The position numbers and the translations under genes are program-made. The notes beneath the pieces are model-generated. The model ran no database searches, was not told where the DNA came from, and was given only the letters and a program-made list of their open reading frames with translations. From assembly GCF_010206195.1 (NCBI RefSeq), contig NZ_VIQT01000019.1:124697-188696 (forward strand): a stretch of 64,000 bases of DNA, given 5' to 3'. Shown here piece after piece: positions 41,649 to 49,443 of this stretch; position 1 is the first letter of the stretch, and the number at the start of each line of letters is the position of its first letter. The stretch is from Anaerotruncus colihominis. GTDB lineage: Bacteria > Bacillota > Clostridia > Oscillospirales > Ruminococcaceae.

Positions 41649-44249
41649 TCATTTTTTCCCGTCGAAAAAGTTTACTGTCCAGCTATCGTTCTCGAAGGGG
41701 AAAAGCTGTGGATGCCCCAGGAGCAGCGTTTCCTCCCTGCGTGCAGCCGGAAGAACATGAAAGCCCCATTGAGCCGCATCCGCCCAAACAAAATAGCGGA
41801 TTTCTCCATTTTCAATAATATCTATCTCAGCTTGCGGGATGATGTCCCCATATATTCCCGCAAGTTCTTCATAGGTAACAGATTGGAATTGTTCCTGTGG
41901 GCAGGCTACCGAAAAAATATGCTTTACTGCGCCATGCACATCCTCCAGATACAGCTGCAAACGGCTGCTTTGCATTGGCCGGGATACTGTGCCAATACCC
42001 GAATTTCTGCTAAGGCGGGGGATCAGCACAGCCTTCAGGTTCGTATGGGTGTAAGCGAACAGTTCCCATGGCAGCGACATATCGCCGGTTTTAATGGTTA
42101 CGCTGCTCAAGCCGAGCTGATGGTCGGTAATATACCGGATGGCCCCATCCAAACAACTCAGTTTCAATCGGTAATCCTCCTGCGCCTTACCGCCTGTACG
42201 GATATACCGGCCTGGGATGAACTCCTTGAGCGCATCACGGAATAATGGGATCCGGCAGCTTTGACCTGTCAGATTGATTGCGGAATACTCCTCCAATTTT
42301 AAGTTTCCGAAAAAACGGCGGATCAGGTCATAGATATCCGGGTTCAAAACTACGCGCACTGTCGGCGCCCCTAAATGCACAGTCGGGAATTCCTTTTGCA
42401 ATTCCAGTTTCCCATTCATAAATGCCGCCAGCTTCCACCGCGAAGCCGCCAGCCACAGATTTTCCGTATTTTCTGATGCGGCCGCCTGATTGGAACAAAT
42501 CGTTACCGCCTGAAGGCGGCTGTCAGAAAAGAAAGCCTTTTTGATGCGCTCGGCCAAAGTAAACAGATAATAATAGTTCCCCCTGACCAGATGATATTCG
42601 TCCCGGCTTGCATTTTCATACTCCTGCCAGCGGGTTGGGATCACCTGTTCGGCCTGTTCATACGCCTGATTAAGCGCCTGATAAAGCGGCGCCGGTCCCT
42701 GCTCATCCACTGTACGGTAACATTCCTGCTCCATACCCGCCGTAATCTCATAAAGGCTTTGTCCTTCCCCCGTCAGCCGCCTGGCCGCTTCTAGTTTTAA
42801 CATCTGTAAAATCCGGAAGGTAAGGTTATTGCCGCCAAAATCCGTATCTCCATTTTCATAAGAGGTTTTAATCGATATTTTATAAGAAATCCGGCTGTTC
42901 GTTATTGAAAAATCTGCTGAAGTAAGGTCTGTGGTTCCGCCGCCGCAGTCGACAATCAAGGCTTTGTACCATATCCCATTTTCATAATAATTATTTTCAA
43001 TATAGCTGTGGATGGTGTTATAAAGCACCGCCACGCCTTCGTCCACCATATCCTGTTCAAGCAAATCATATTCAGGAAATATCTCACGGTAAAATGCCAG
43101 GAAACGCGCTTTTTGTTTAACCGGGCAAGAGAGATACAGCTTTTGAAAATGGCATTTAAACCGTTGTTCCGCGCTTTTGATCACATAGGTCAAAAACGCT
43201 CTGATAATTTCCCGGCGCGTTGCCATAATCCGGTTGCCTCGATGGTCGGATAATTCTTCACTCTGTTCACAGTCTCCCAGCCACCGCTTGATATCGTACC
43301 AGACCGAAACCCCTTCCCCGAAAAAGCCGTCCATAACCAGTTTTTCCGCCTCGCGGCCTATCAGCCAGACCGGCTTGCCATCCTCGATCCTGTCAATCCC
43401 GATGATCGTCGGCAAAACCGGGGCTTTACTCCCCTCCTCATCCAGCCATTGGACATAGTGGATTTTATTTTGTGTTAAACCAACCTGCCCAAGTTCCGGG
43501 CCGAACTGTTCGCAGAACAACGGATCTGCGTGGATACCCGCCGCGGTATTCGTCGTTCCAAAGTCAATACACAAAGGCATTGGGGCCTGTACAGGTTTGC
43601 GCACCACAAAATCCAGCAGCCGCACGCCATACACCTCAATTTCAGGCGGCAGGGATATATCCTGACCACCGTACAGTGCAAAAATGCGATCTGAAAGCTG
43701 CCTTGGAAAGACCAGCAGCATATAATCCCGCGCCTCTGCCTGCCGACATGGGAGCTGTCCGTTCCGGGCCAAATAGAGTTTTTCCCGCTCCTGTGCGGCA
43801 ATTATGTTGAAGATTGCACAGACGCCGCCCTCCCGGTCCAGCACAACTGCGTTTACCCCTTCGATTTCCTGCCGCATTGGCAGGGTGTACCCGTCAAAAT
43901 AACCTGTATCAAGCCCCTCCCATACCACAATTTTTGCCGGGATTTCAAGAGCGTCGGGCAGCAAATGCAACTTCACACCCCGCAATGCCTGTTCAATGCG
44001 TTCCCCACCGCCATCCGCAGGCTGCTGAATCAGCAACGGTCCATAACTGCCGCGAAACCGCAGAATTAATCGGATAAGCCGGTCTTTGTCCAGCTGATAC
44101 AGACCTCCATGCAGAATTTTTTGCCGCTCGCAAATATCTCTAAGCTGAAGCAGCGTCATCCGTTCAAGTTCTTCCTGCCGGTAGCGGATCAAGATTTTTG
44201 TTTCATCCGGCTGATTCTGCAAAGGTCTGTTCATTTTCAAAACTCCCAT
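41649..44249 (-). CDS. Hsp70/actin-like ATPase
   Basis: An 866-residue protein with an N-terminal part of about 215 residues of unknown type and an Hsp70/actin-fold nucleotide-binding region after it. The phosphate 1 loop is PLCIDFGTTNTAAGI and the phosphate 2 loop is ALIVDCGGGTTDLTSADF. The segment FGGNNLTFRILQML also fits this fold. A beta-rich, non-substrate-binding C-terminus follows. This is not a housekeeping DnaK because the C-terminal half differs. With the J-domain protein at 47997 it may form a dedicated chaperone pair for building the apparatus, replacing or aiding an AAA+ ATPase. That proposal is inference. Confidence 0.7.
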   Translation of the reverse strand: MGVLKMNRPLQNQPDETKILIRYRQEELERMTLLQLRDICERQKILHGGLYQLDKDRLIRLILRFRGSYGPLLIQQPADGGGERIEQALRGVKLHLLPDALEIPAKIVVWEGLDTGYFDGYTLPMRQEIEGVNAVVLDREGGVCAIFNIIAAQEREKLYLARNGQLPCRQAEARDYMLLVFPRQLSDRIFALYGGQDISLPPEIEVYGVRLLDFVVRKPVQAPMPLCIDFGTTNTAAGIHADPLFCEQFGPELGQVGLTQNKIHYVQWLDEEGSKAPVLPTIIGIDRIEDGKPVWLIGREAEKLVMDGFFGEGVSVWYDIKRWLGDCEQSEELSDHRGNRIMATRREIIRAFLTYVIKSAEQRFKCHFQKLYLSCPVKQKARFLAFYREIFPEYDLLEQDMVDEGVAVLYNTIHSYIENNYYENGIWYKALIVDCGGGTTDLTSADFSITNSRISYKISIKTSYENGDTDFGGNNLTFRILQMLKLEAARRLTGEGQSLYEITAGMEQECYRTVDEQGPAPLYQALNQAYEQAEQVIPTRWQEYENASRDEYHLVRGNYYYLFTLAERIKKAFFSDSRLQAVTICSNQAAASENTENLWLAASRWKLAAFMNGKLELQKEFPTVHLGAPTVRVVLNPDIYDLIRRFFGNLKLEEYSAINLTGQSCRIPLFRDALKEFIPGRYIRTGGKAQEDYRLKLSCLDGAIRYITDHQLGLSSVTIKTGDMSLPWELFAYTHTNLKAVLIPRLSRNSGIGTVSRPMQSSRLQLYLEDVHGAVKHIFSVACPQEQFQSVTYEELAGIYGDIIPQAEIDIIENGEIRYFVWADAAQWGFHVLPAARREETLLLGHPQLFPFENDSWTVNFFDGKK

Positions 44250-44258
44250 TCTGAAACG

Positions 44259-46067
44259 CTAATTCTTTTTTGGGCTGATATAGCCGTCCACTGTATCTAT
44301 CCGGTCCCGTGCCTCATTCACACCATCCTCATCCCCAAGATCAGCGTAAATCCCCCTGGCAAGGATATACCTTTGCCTTGCGTCGGCATATTCAAGCTTG
44401 TCCAGAAGGGCGTCCCCCTCAGACATATACTGCTCTGCCGTTTCGGTCTGCTGCTGGTTTTCACCTTCTTTTTGGGTTAATGCCGCCAGCTTTTCATCAA
44501 TCGACGCAAGCACAATCTCATTCCCCAACGCTGCATACTGCTCCCTCGCTAAAGTATATAGGAGTTTCGCCGCAGTAAGATCCCCTTCTTTTACCGCTTT
44601 ATCACCCTGCACAATGTAATCTGCCGCTGCAGATTCTGCTGCCGCCTGTTCCTTTACAGCCTCGGTTTCCCCCTGCATTTTGCCGTATAAGGAGTCCAGT
44701 GCTTCAAGTGCAGACTGTTTTCCCGCTTCATAATAAAGTCCTGCTGCGAGCCGCCGCGCTTCCAGATACTTTTCCTCTGCCGCAGCGTAGTTCCCGCGGT
44801 CCGCCAGCATATCGCCCAGCGAAATATAATCCTGAACGCTCAGATAGCCCGCCGCCTGTTCCAGCCCCCGCTCAATATATTTTTGGGCTGCAAAATCGGT
44901 CTGCCGGCTGCGGCTTCTCGCGCGCAGCCACGCTTCCTGCGCGTCTGTGTATTCGCCCGATTCCATCAGCCCATCTGCGGTGACAATCGTTTCTGTAAGT
45001 TTCCGATATGCATCAATCCGGTTTTTCTGTTCATTATCTTTCAATTTTCCAGCCAAATCAAACGCTGTATCCAAATCATTCTGCGCACGGACAAAATTAT
45101 TGTCGGCTATGTACTGTATTGCACTTTCAAATGCAAATTCCATTTCCACACGGTTTTCATGCTGTTTTTTGAAATACAAAAATAAAACGATCCCCAAAAC
45201 CAGCAATACCACTGCCAGAACAATCAATATCATGATGGTCAGCCGGATCCGTTTGGCCCTTCGGGGATCAAGATATACTTTGTCGATAAAGATTAGTGCA
45301 ATCGTATAATTTTCGATATCAGTCGTTGCTTTTTGCATTGTGAGGATCCCGTTTGCCTCCGGCTGGCTTTCCGCGTCCAATATCTGTGGGTTTGAATCAA
45401 GAATCAAACGCTCGATATTCTCAAGCGCCTTGTCCGGATCATTGCCTGCCTCCGCTGTGCTGGCGAGCAGATCACTTTCATCACAGTTTTCCCATACGCC
45501 CCTTGTGTATAAAGCCAGAATGTCCCCATTTTGAAGCCGCAATTTCCTGCTGACTTGAGGGCGGGCATATTTCCCGCCTAAAAACCGCGATAAATTGTTG
45601 CGTTCCTCATGCAAAGCAATCTGGTCTTTAGGCAGTTTCCCTTTTGTGGACAGATCTGCGCTCAGGGAATGATCCTTGCTGCCATACGCAACCCTGCCAT
45701 GCCGCAGCAGAGAGAACCGGCTGTTGCCCAGCCATGCGCAGCGTACTTTTTGGTAGTTGGTTACAACCACTGTAATAGATGCGCCCGCAAAACGCAGCCG
45801 GCTGCTTTTCATAGCGGCCTGCGCATTCCTGACATATTTTTTCAACGCTTTTTTCCCAATGGACGGTTTTTGCTCAAAACATTCTATCACCGCTTCCGCC
45901 GCCAGCCGGATAGACAGGTCCTCACGTTCGCCGGGTTCTAACCCATCTATTACAAGGTAACAGGCGAAATCATCTGCTTCCGCGCTTGCATAAAAATCGT
46001 TGTTATATAGAAAGGCGCCCTCTTTGCTGAGATAACGTGCAACAAACGCGCTGTTATTCTTTCGCAT
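44259..46067 (-). CDS. Membrane PP2C-like pseudophosphatase with TPR region
   Basis: A 602-residue protein. Residues about 1-270 have the PP2C (SpoIIE/PPM) fold pattern, including YLVIDGLEPGERED and GNSRFSLLRHGRVAYGS. The canonical DGxGG is altered (DGLEPG), the SDG of motif 8 is YTRG, and the final DN is changed to DIENYT, so metal binding and catalysis are probably lost. A single membrane helix follows at residues 274-299. Outside are about 300 residues of tetratricopeptide-like helices (AAEEKYLEARRLAAGLYYEA, YADARQRYILARGIYADLG). It overlaps the intact PP2C gene by 14 bases. It may pass a signal across the membrane or hold the base of the apparatus. Confidence 0.65.
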   Translation of the reverse strand: MRKNNSAFVARYLSKEGAFLYNNDFYASAEADDFACYLVIDGLEPGEREDLSIRLAAEAVIECFEQKPSIGKKALKKYVRNAQAAMKSSRLRFAGASITVVVTNYQKVRCAWLGNSRFSLLRHGRVAYGSKDHSLSADLSTKGKLPKDQIALHEERNNLSRFLGGKYARPQVSRKLRLQNGDILALYTRGVWENCDESDLLASTAEAGNDPDKALENIERLILDSNPQILDAESQPEANGILTMQKATTDIENYTIALIFIDKVYLDPRRAKRIRLTIMILIVLAVVLLVLGIVLFLYFKKQHENRVEMEFAFESAIQYIADNNFVRAQNDLDTAFDLAGKLKDNEQKNRIDAYRKLTETIVTADGLMESGEYTDAQEAWLRARSRSRQTDFAAQKYIERGLEQAAGYLSVQDYISLGDMLADRGNYAAAEEKYLEARRLAAGLYYEAGKQSALEALDSLYGKMQGETEAVKEQAAAESAAADYIVQGDKAVKEGDLTAAKLLYTLAREQYAALGNEIVLASIDEKLAALTQKEGENQQQTETAEQYMSEGDALLDKLEYADARQRYILARGIYADLGDEDGVNEARDRIDTVDGYISPKKN

Positions 46068-46893
46068 ACCATACCTCCTGATCTATAACAGCTTTTGCCA
46101 CAATCACGGTTGCATTATCTTGTTCCGGTTCCTTCTTTCCATCCACAATTGCGATCAGCCAATGTGCGCAAAAGTTGCAGCTCCACCTCTTTCGCATAGC
46201 GGCAGCCAGCTCCTGTTCTGTTAACGCTTGTGTAACTCCATCACTTGCCAGTAATATTCTGTCTCCTCGCTTTAAGGAAACCGGGACTTCACAGATTTCC
46301 AGTTGGGAAAAGCCATCTTTTCCGACAAAATTACAGGTACGGTTATCATTCGCCACACGAAGCGCATATTCACGTGGAAGTTTTCCCTGCCGGTATGCCT
46401 GTCTTGCAAGGCTGCCAATCGTTTGCCCTTCGCTTATTTGCCAAAGCCTGCCCCCGCGCATCAGATAGAGGCGGCAGTCTCCGGCAAGCGCATAATATAA
46501 ATAACCTTGTTTCATAACCGCACACAACAGGCTCGCTCCGGCAGATGCATCTGGAATGTGACGGAGGATACCGGCATTGGCGGCCCGGAACGCATCAGAA
46601 AAAAAGTATTTCGGATACTCTCCCGTACCCGCGGCCTCAAACATACGGGATACGCTGTCGACAGCGATTTGCGCCGCATACCTGCCCTTTTCTCCCCGGC
46701 CAATTCCATCGGCCAGCAAAAACATCGCTTCCCCATCTTTGACAATCGTCCGGCCTATATCCGCCTGTACCTCCCGTTTCCCCGCCGTTTGCGCTATTGC
46801 TGTGTACAGCTTTCCGCCATTTGGCCATCCCGCTGCACAGCGCAAGATCCAAAGCGCGGCCAAAAAACTGCTGCATAGAATGAGATATGACAA
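46054..46893 (-). CDS. PP2C-type Ser/Thr phosphatase
   Basis: A 279-residue phosphatase with a short N-terminal membrane helix (LILCSSFLAALWILR). The catalytic domain keeps the metal-binding motifs: FLLADGIGRGEKG (D62, G63), GDCRLYL, RILLASDGVT and EQDNATVIV. It should remove phosphate from Ser/Thr residues at the cytoplasmic face. In T6SS clusters the PppA phosphatase opposes the PpkA kinase acting on the FHA protein. Here three FHA proteins are encoded within 7 kb but no kinase, so the phosphate source is outside the window. Its end overlaps the start of the pseudophosphatase gene. Confidence 0.82.
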   Translation of the reverse strand: MSYLILCSSFLAALWILRCAAGWPNGGKLYTAIAQTAGKREVQADIGRTIVKDGEAMFLLADGIGRGEKGRYAAQIAVDSVSRMFEAAGTGEYPKYFFSDAFRAANAGILRHIPDASAGASLLCAVMKQGYLYYALAGDCRLYLMRGGRLWQISEGQTIGSLARQAYRQGKLPREYALRVANDNRTCNFVGKDGFSQLEICEVPVSLKRGDRILLASDGVTQALTEQELAAAMRKRWSCNFCAHWLIAIVDGKKEPEQDNATVIVAKAVIDQEVWYAKE

Positions 46894-46905
46894 CCCCGTC
46901 CCTCC

Positions 46906-47421
46906 TCAAGGTTCCTCCCACGCAAAATGGTCGCCGCACAATGGGCGAAATATCAGCACCGTATCCCCCAGCCGTATACTGCTCATATCTAACAGCCGGA
47001 CTGGTTCATAAATGCTCTGGTTATTCATATAAACCAATTTTTCCGAATCCCCCGGTACCAATACAAACTGCCGGTTTAGCGGATCGTAAGCGATACTTGC
47101 GTGATTACGGCGGGCAACGCCCATATCCCCTAATATCTGCACATCCATGTCATCCGCCCGGCCTATGAAATTCTTGCCCGCGTGCAATGTAAAGCTCTGC
47201 CCTATGCGCGGACCTGAGATGCATGCCAGCCAGCCGCATACCGGCTCAATCGGTAAATATAAAAGTTCGTCTTCCAATTCCTCTATCGTCGGCAAAGGCT
47301 CCCTTTTTTCTGGACGCCCTACCACCCGCCCGCAATAAGGGCATTTATTTCCATGCATCCGTGTGTCAAATAAGTGCCCCATCTGACACTGCGCCATATT
47401 CGTCCTGCTTATAGTTTTCAT
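46906..47421 (-). CDS. Zinc-ribbon FHA protein
   Basis: A 171-residue paralogue of 40336-40851, with a zinc ribbon (CQMGHLFDTRMHGNKCPYCG) and an FHA domain (GKNFIGRADDMDVQILGDMG, then VARRNHASIAYDP). The typical FHA residues Gly-Arg and the Arg-x-His pair are kept, so phosphothreonine binding is likely. It lies 13 bases after the phosphatase gene region and belongs to the control cluster. Two related copies in one locus could sense different partners. Confidence 0.75.
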   Translation of the reverse strand: MKTISRTNMAQCQMGHLFDTRMHGNKCPYCGRVVGRPEKREPLPTIEELEDELLYLPIEPVCGWLACISGPRIGQSFTLHAGKNFIGRADDMDVQILGDMGVARRNHASIAYDPLNRQFVLVPGDSEKLVYMNNQSIYEPVRLLDMSSIRLGDTVLIFRPLCGDHFAWEEP

Positions 47422-47440
47422 TTTGATTTCTCCTGCCTCC

Positions 47441-47983
47441 CTACCTTACTGCCAACCGGACGCTCCGCGACAGTTCCAGCAGATCGCCGCATTGCAGCAA
47501 TACCGGATGCCCCGGCACCAGAAAGATTTCCTTTCCGTCGCGCCAGATCGCGCTTCCGCCGCGGGTAGAGAGATCCTGAGCCCACCACCCTGCATTGGTA
47601 TAATTTAACGACATATGGATTGGGTCTATATAGTCGCTGTACGAGCTGCCCGTAAGATCAATCAGGCAGGTATAATCTGGATTTTCCTTTCCGATCAGCA
47701 GCCCTGTTTGCCCCTCCAGCGGCCAGCTTTGGATTGTCTTATCGTTTTCTCCCAACAGGCAGATAACCTGTGGACACGTCGCTGTTTCTTTTTTCTTTCT
47801 GCGCTTTCTCCAGCAGGAAATTTCACGCCCAATAATTCCAATAGCAGAAAACGTCCATACCACGGTCAATGCAATCTGTAAATAGAATCCTTCCACATAT
47901 ATCCATGTAAGAATTACACACATGATTGATGCTGCCGCAATAACGGCATCCAGCAATATGCAGATAGCAGCCCTTCCCCTCAT
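47441..47983 (-). CDS. Membrane-anchored FHA-like protein
   Basis: A 180-residue protein with two predicted N-terminal membrane helices (AICILLDAVIAAASIMCVIL, then QIALTVVWTFSAIGIIG), a positive stretch CWRKRRKKKE, and an FHA-like domain (GQTGLLIGKENPDYTCLIDL, ending DLLELSRSVRLAVR). The FHA core motif is less regular than in the two zinc-ribbon paralogues. The topology puts the FHA domain in the cytoplasm. It would tether phospho-signalling partners to the membrane near the base of the apparatus. Confidence 0.65.
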   Translation of the reverse strand: MRGRAAICILLDAVIAAASIMCVILTWIYVEGFYLQIALTVVWTFSAIGIIGREISCWRKRRKKKETATCPQVICLLGENDKTIQSWPLEGQTGLLIGKENPDYTCLIDLTGSSYSDYIDPIHMSLNYTNAGWWAQDLSTRGGSAIWRDGKEIFLVPGHPVLLQCGDLLELSRSVRLAVR

Positions 47984-47996
47984 ATCACTATCCCCA

Positions 47997-48410
47997 CTAT
48001 TTTTTCAGCCCCATAAATCTGAAAAACAGTTCGTCTGTATCAATCGGTGCGGAGCCTGCTTTTGTGCGTTCCGATTGCGATGCAACTCCTTCTGGAGTAA
48101 ACATCTTGCTGAACTGTTCCATCATTGCGCCAATATCTACCTTGCCTCCGGTTGGTGCGGAATGAGCAGCCGCATACCTGGGCTTTTCCCCCTTTTTTAC
48201 CTTTGCAATCTCCGCGTCATATTTTTTACGCTTTTCTTCATCGCCTAATGTTTCCCACGCCTCGGCGATTTCCTTAAACCGTTCCTCGGCCGCCTTATCG
48301 CCGGGATGCAAGTCCGGATGGTTTTCTTTCACTAAACGCCGGTAGTTCTTGCGGATCTCATCTGTTTTTGCGTCTGCGGACACTCCCAATGTTTCATAGT
48401 AAGTCCTCAT
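47997..48410 (-). CDS. J-domain (DnaJ-like) protein
   Basis: A 137-residue protein with an N-terminal J domain ([20 protein letters not shown], then the HPD motif in [20 protein letters not shown]). A short Gly/Ala-rich linker and a C-terminal helix containing [11 protein letters not shown] follow, without the zinc-finger or substrate domains of DnaJ. It should stimulate the ATPase of an Hsp70, most simply the Hsp70-like protein of this operon. The start is ATG 48410, with AAGGGG upstream; the frame opens earlier at 48470 inside the hairpin. It is the first gene after the terminator-like hairpin. Confidence 0.82.
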   Translation of the reverse strand: MRTYYETLGVSADAKTDEIRKNYRRLVKENHPDLHPGDKAAEERFKEIAEAWETLGDEEKRKKYDAEIAKVKKGEKPRYAAAHSAPTGGKVDIGAMMEQFSKMFTPEGVASQSERTKAGSAPIDTDELFFRFMGLKK

Positions 48411-48434
48411 ATAAATAAACACCCCTTCATAAAA

Positions 48435-48467
48435 GATGGGCGTGCCCATGAAAAGGGCACGCCCATC
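48435..48467 (-). terminator. Hairpin between tube genes and the rest of the operon
   Basis: GATGGGCGTGCCC (48435-48447) pairs perfectly with 48455-48467 around a 7-base loop, followed on the minus strand by TTTT. It stands between the second tube gene and the J-domain gene. It probably cuts transcription partly, giving high levels of sheath and tube and lower levels of the regulatory and baseplate proteins. Confidence 0.75.
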
Positions 48468-48507
48468 CATTTTCCGCCTTTGCTGGTGGCAGGGCGAGAA
48501 CTGTCTA

Positions 48508-48927
48508 TTAAAGTGTAAAACCGCCTTCGACCAAAATGTTCTCCAGTAAATCCTTTTTCTGGCGGATGGTTAACTCATACGAACCGACTCCGGCTGTCAC
48601 GTCGAATTCTTCGCTGTACCCTACAACGAAAGCGTTCGGGAATGTAACCCGCCGCAACACCTGTCCGGCTGCGTTCGCGGTTGCAGTAACCTTCTGATAT
48701 GCCTTTGCATCATCCATGTTATTTGCCCACTGAGCAACCTGAACTGTCCCATCGGCAAGGCCGCCATCCGCCGCAGATCGAATTTTCCCTGTGGATTTCA
48801 TAGTCGCGGAGGTATCCGGCGCCCGTCCCTCTGTATTCTTCGGGATGCCTGTTGTATTCTCAAAAGATTTTACGGTTTCCTCACCGAGCTGGCTTGAAAA
48901 CGCACCTTCCATTTTCAGCTCATACAT
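48508..48927 (-). CDS. Hcp-like tube protein 2
   Basis: A 139-residue, beta-rich small protein without signal peptide or membrane helix. The pattern is [21 protein letters not shown], then [15 protein letters not shown] and [14 protein letters not shown]. It aligns by eye with the neighbouring 140-residue protein around PxAFVxxYxE.F followed by GxxxxELxxxQKKD and a final VEGGF. Both look like Hcp/phage tail tube subunits, which stack as rings inside the sheath. It has the second position after the sheath gene, as in many contractile systems. The hairpin that follows is consistent with strong expression of a structural subunit. Confidence 0.6.
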   Translation of the reverse strand: MYELKMEGAFSSQLGEETVKSFENTTGIPKNTEGRAPDTSATMKSTGKIRSAADGGLADGTVQVAQWANNMDDAKAYQKVTATANAAGQVLRRVTFPNAFVVGYSEEFDVTAGVGSYELTIRQKKDLLENILVEGGFTL

Positions 48928-48957
48928 TTTGCTTTCTCCTTCCGTTCCGTTTCTGGT

Positions 48958-49380
48958 TTATTCCGCTGCAAAGCCGCCTTCGACCGTCACTTTGTTGTTT
49001 TCATCTTTTTTCTGACAAAGTTCCAGACGGAACGTGCCTGTCCCCTGTGTGTCACTGAACGACTCGTGGTAATCATATACAAAAGCCTTCGGCAACGTAT
49101 ACTTGCGTACTGTTGTAGCGTCTGCGTCATACTGTGCAACCGCATTACAGTAAACGCTTACACCCTTGTTTTTATAGCTCCATTGCTGCAGTTTTGCGAC
49201 CGGCTCACCTGATGTGCCCGCAATTTCCGGAATGATACGCCCCTCAATCCAGAGAATTTTGCTTACATCGGTGGAGCGTGCATTGGAATCCTCCGGTGTG
49301 ACGATCCGGTAGCCCATTTTTGTGATATGTTTTTCGTCGATGGTGATGTTTTCCGCCCCTGTGATAACCAACTGAGTCAT
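48958..49380 (-). CDS. Hcp-like tube protein 1
   Basis: A 140-residue beta-rich protein beginning MTQLVITGAENITIDEKHIT and ending with QKKDENNKVTVEGGFAAE. It contains AKLQQWSYKNKGVSVY and LPKAFVYDYHESFSDTQG. It is a paralogue of the next gene (similar spacing of the PKAFVxDYxESF and VEGGF motifs) and probably the main tube ring protein. The ATG at 49380 has GGAGG directly upstream; the extra frame to 49440 is not needed. It lies 63 bases after the sheath gene stop. Confidence 0.6.
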   Translation of the reverse strand: MTQLVITGAENITIDEKHITKMGYRIVTPEDSNARSTDVSKILWIEGRIIPEIAGTSGEPVAKLQQWSYKNKGVSVYCNAVAQYDADATTVRKYTLPKAFVYDYHESFSDTQGTGTFRLELCQKKDENNKVTVEGGFAAE

Positions 49381-49443
49381 GTCAATTCCTCCTGTTGTCT
49401 GAATTTTTAATGTTTTTGAATCGCATGCTTCCCAAATCACAAT

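Noticed and set aside
42591..43253. Plus-strand open frames inside the Hsp70-like gene
   Set aside because: All are in antisense frames of a clear long coding region without ribosome binding sites.
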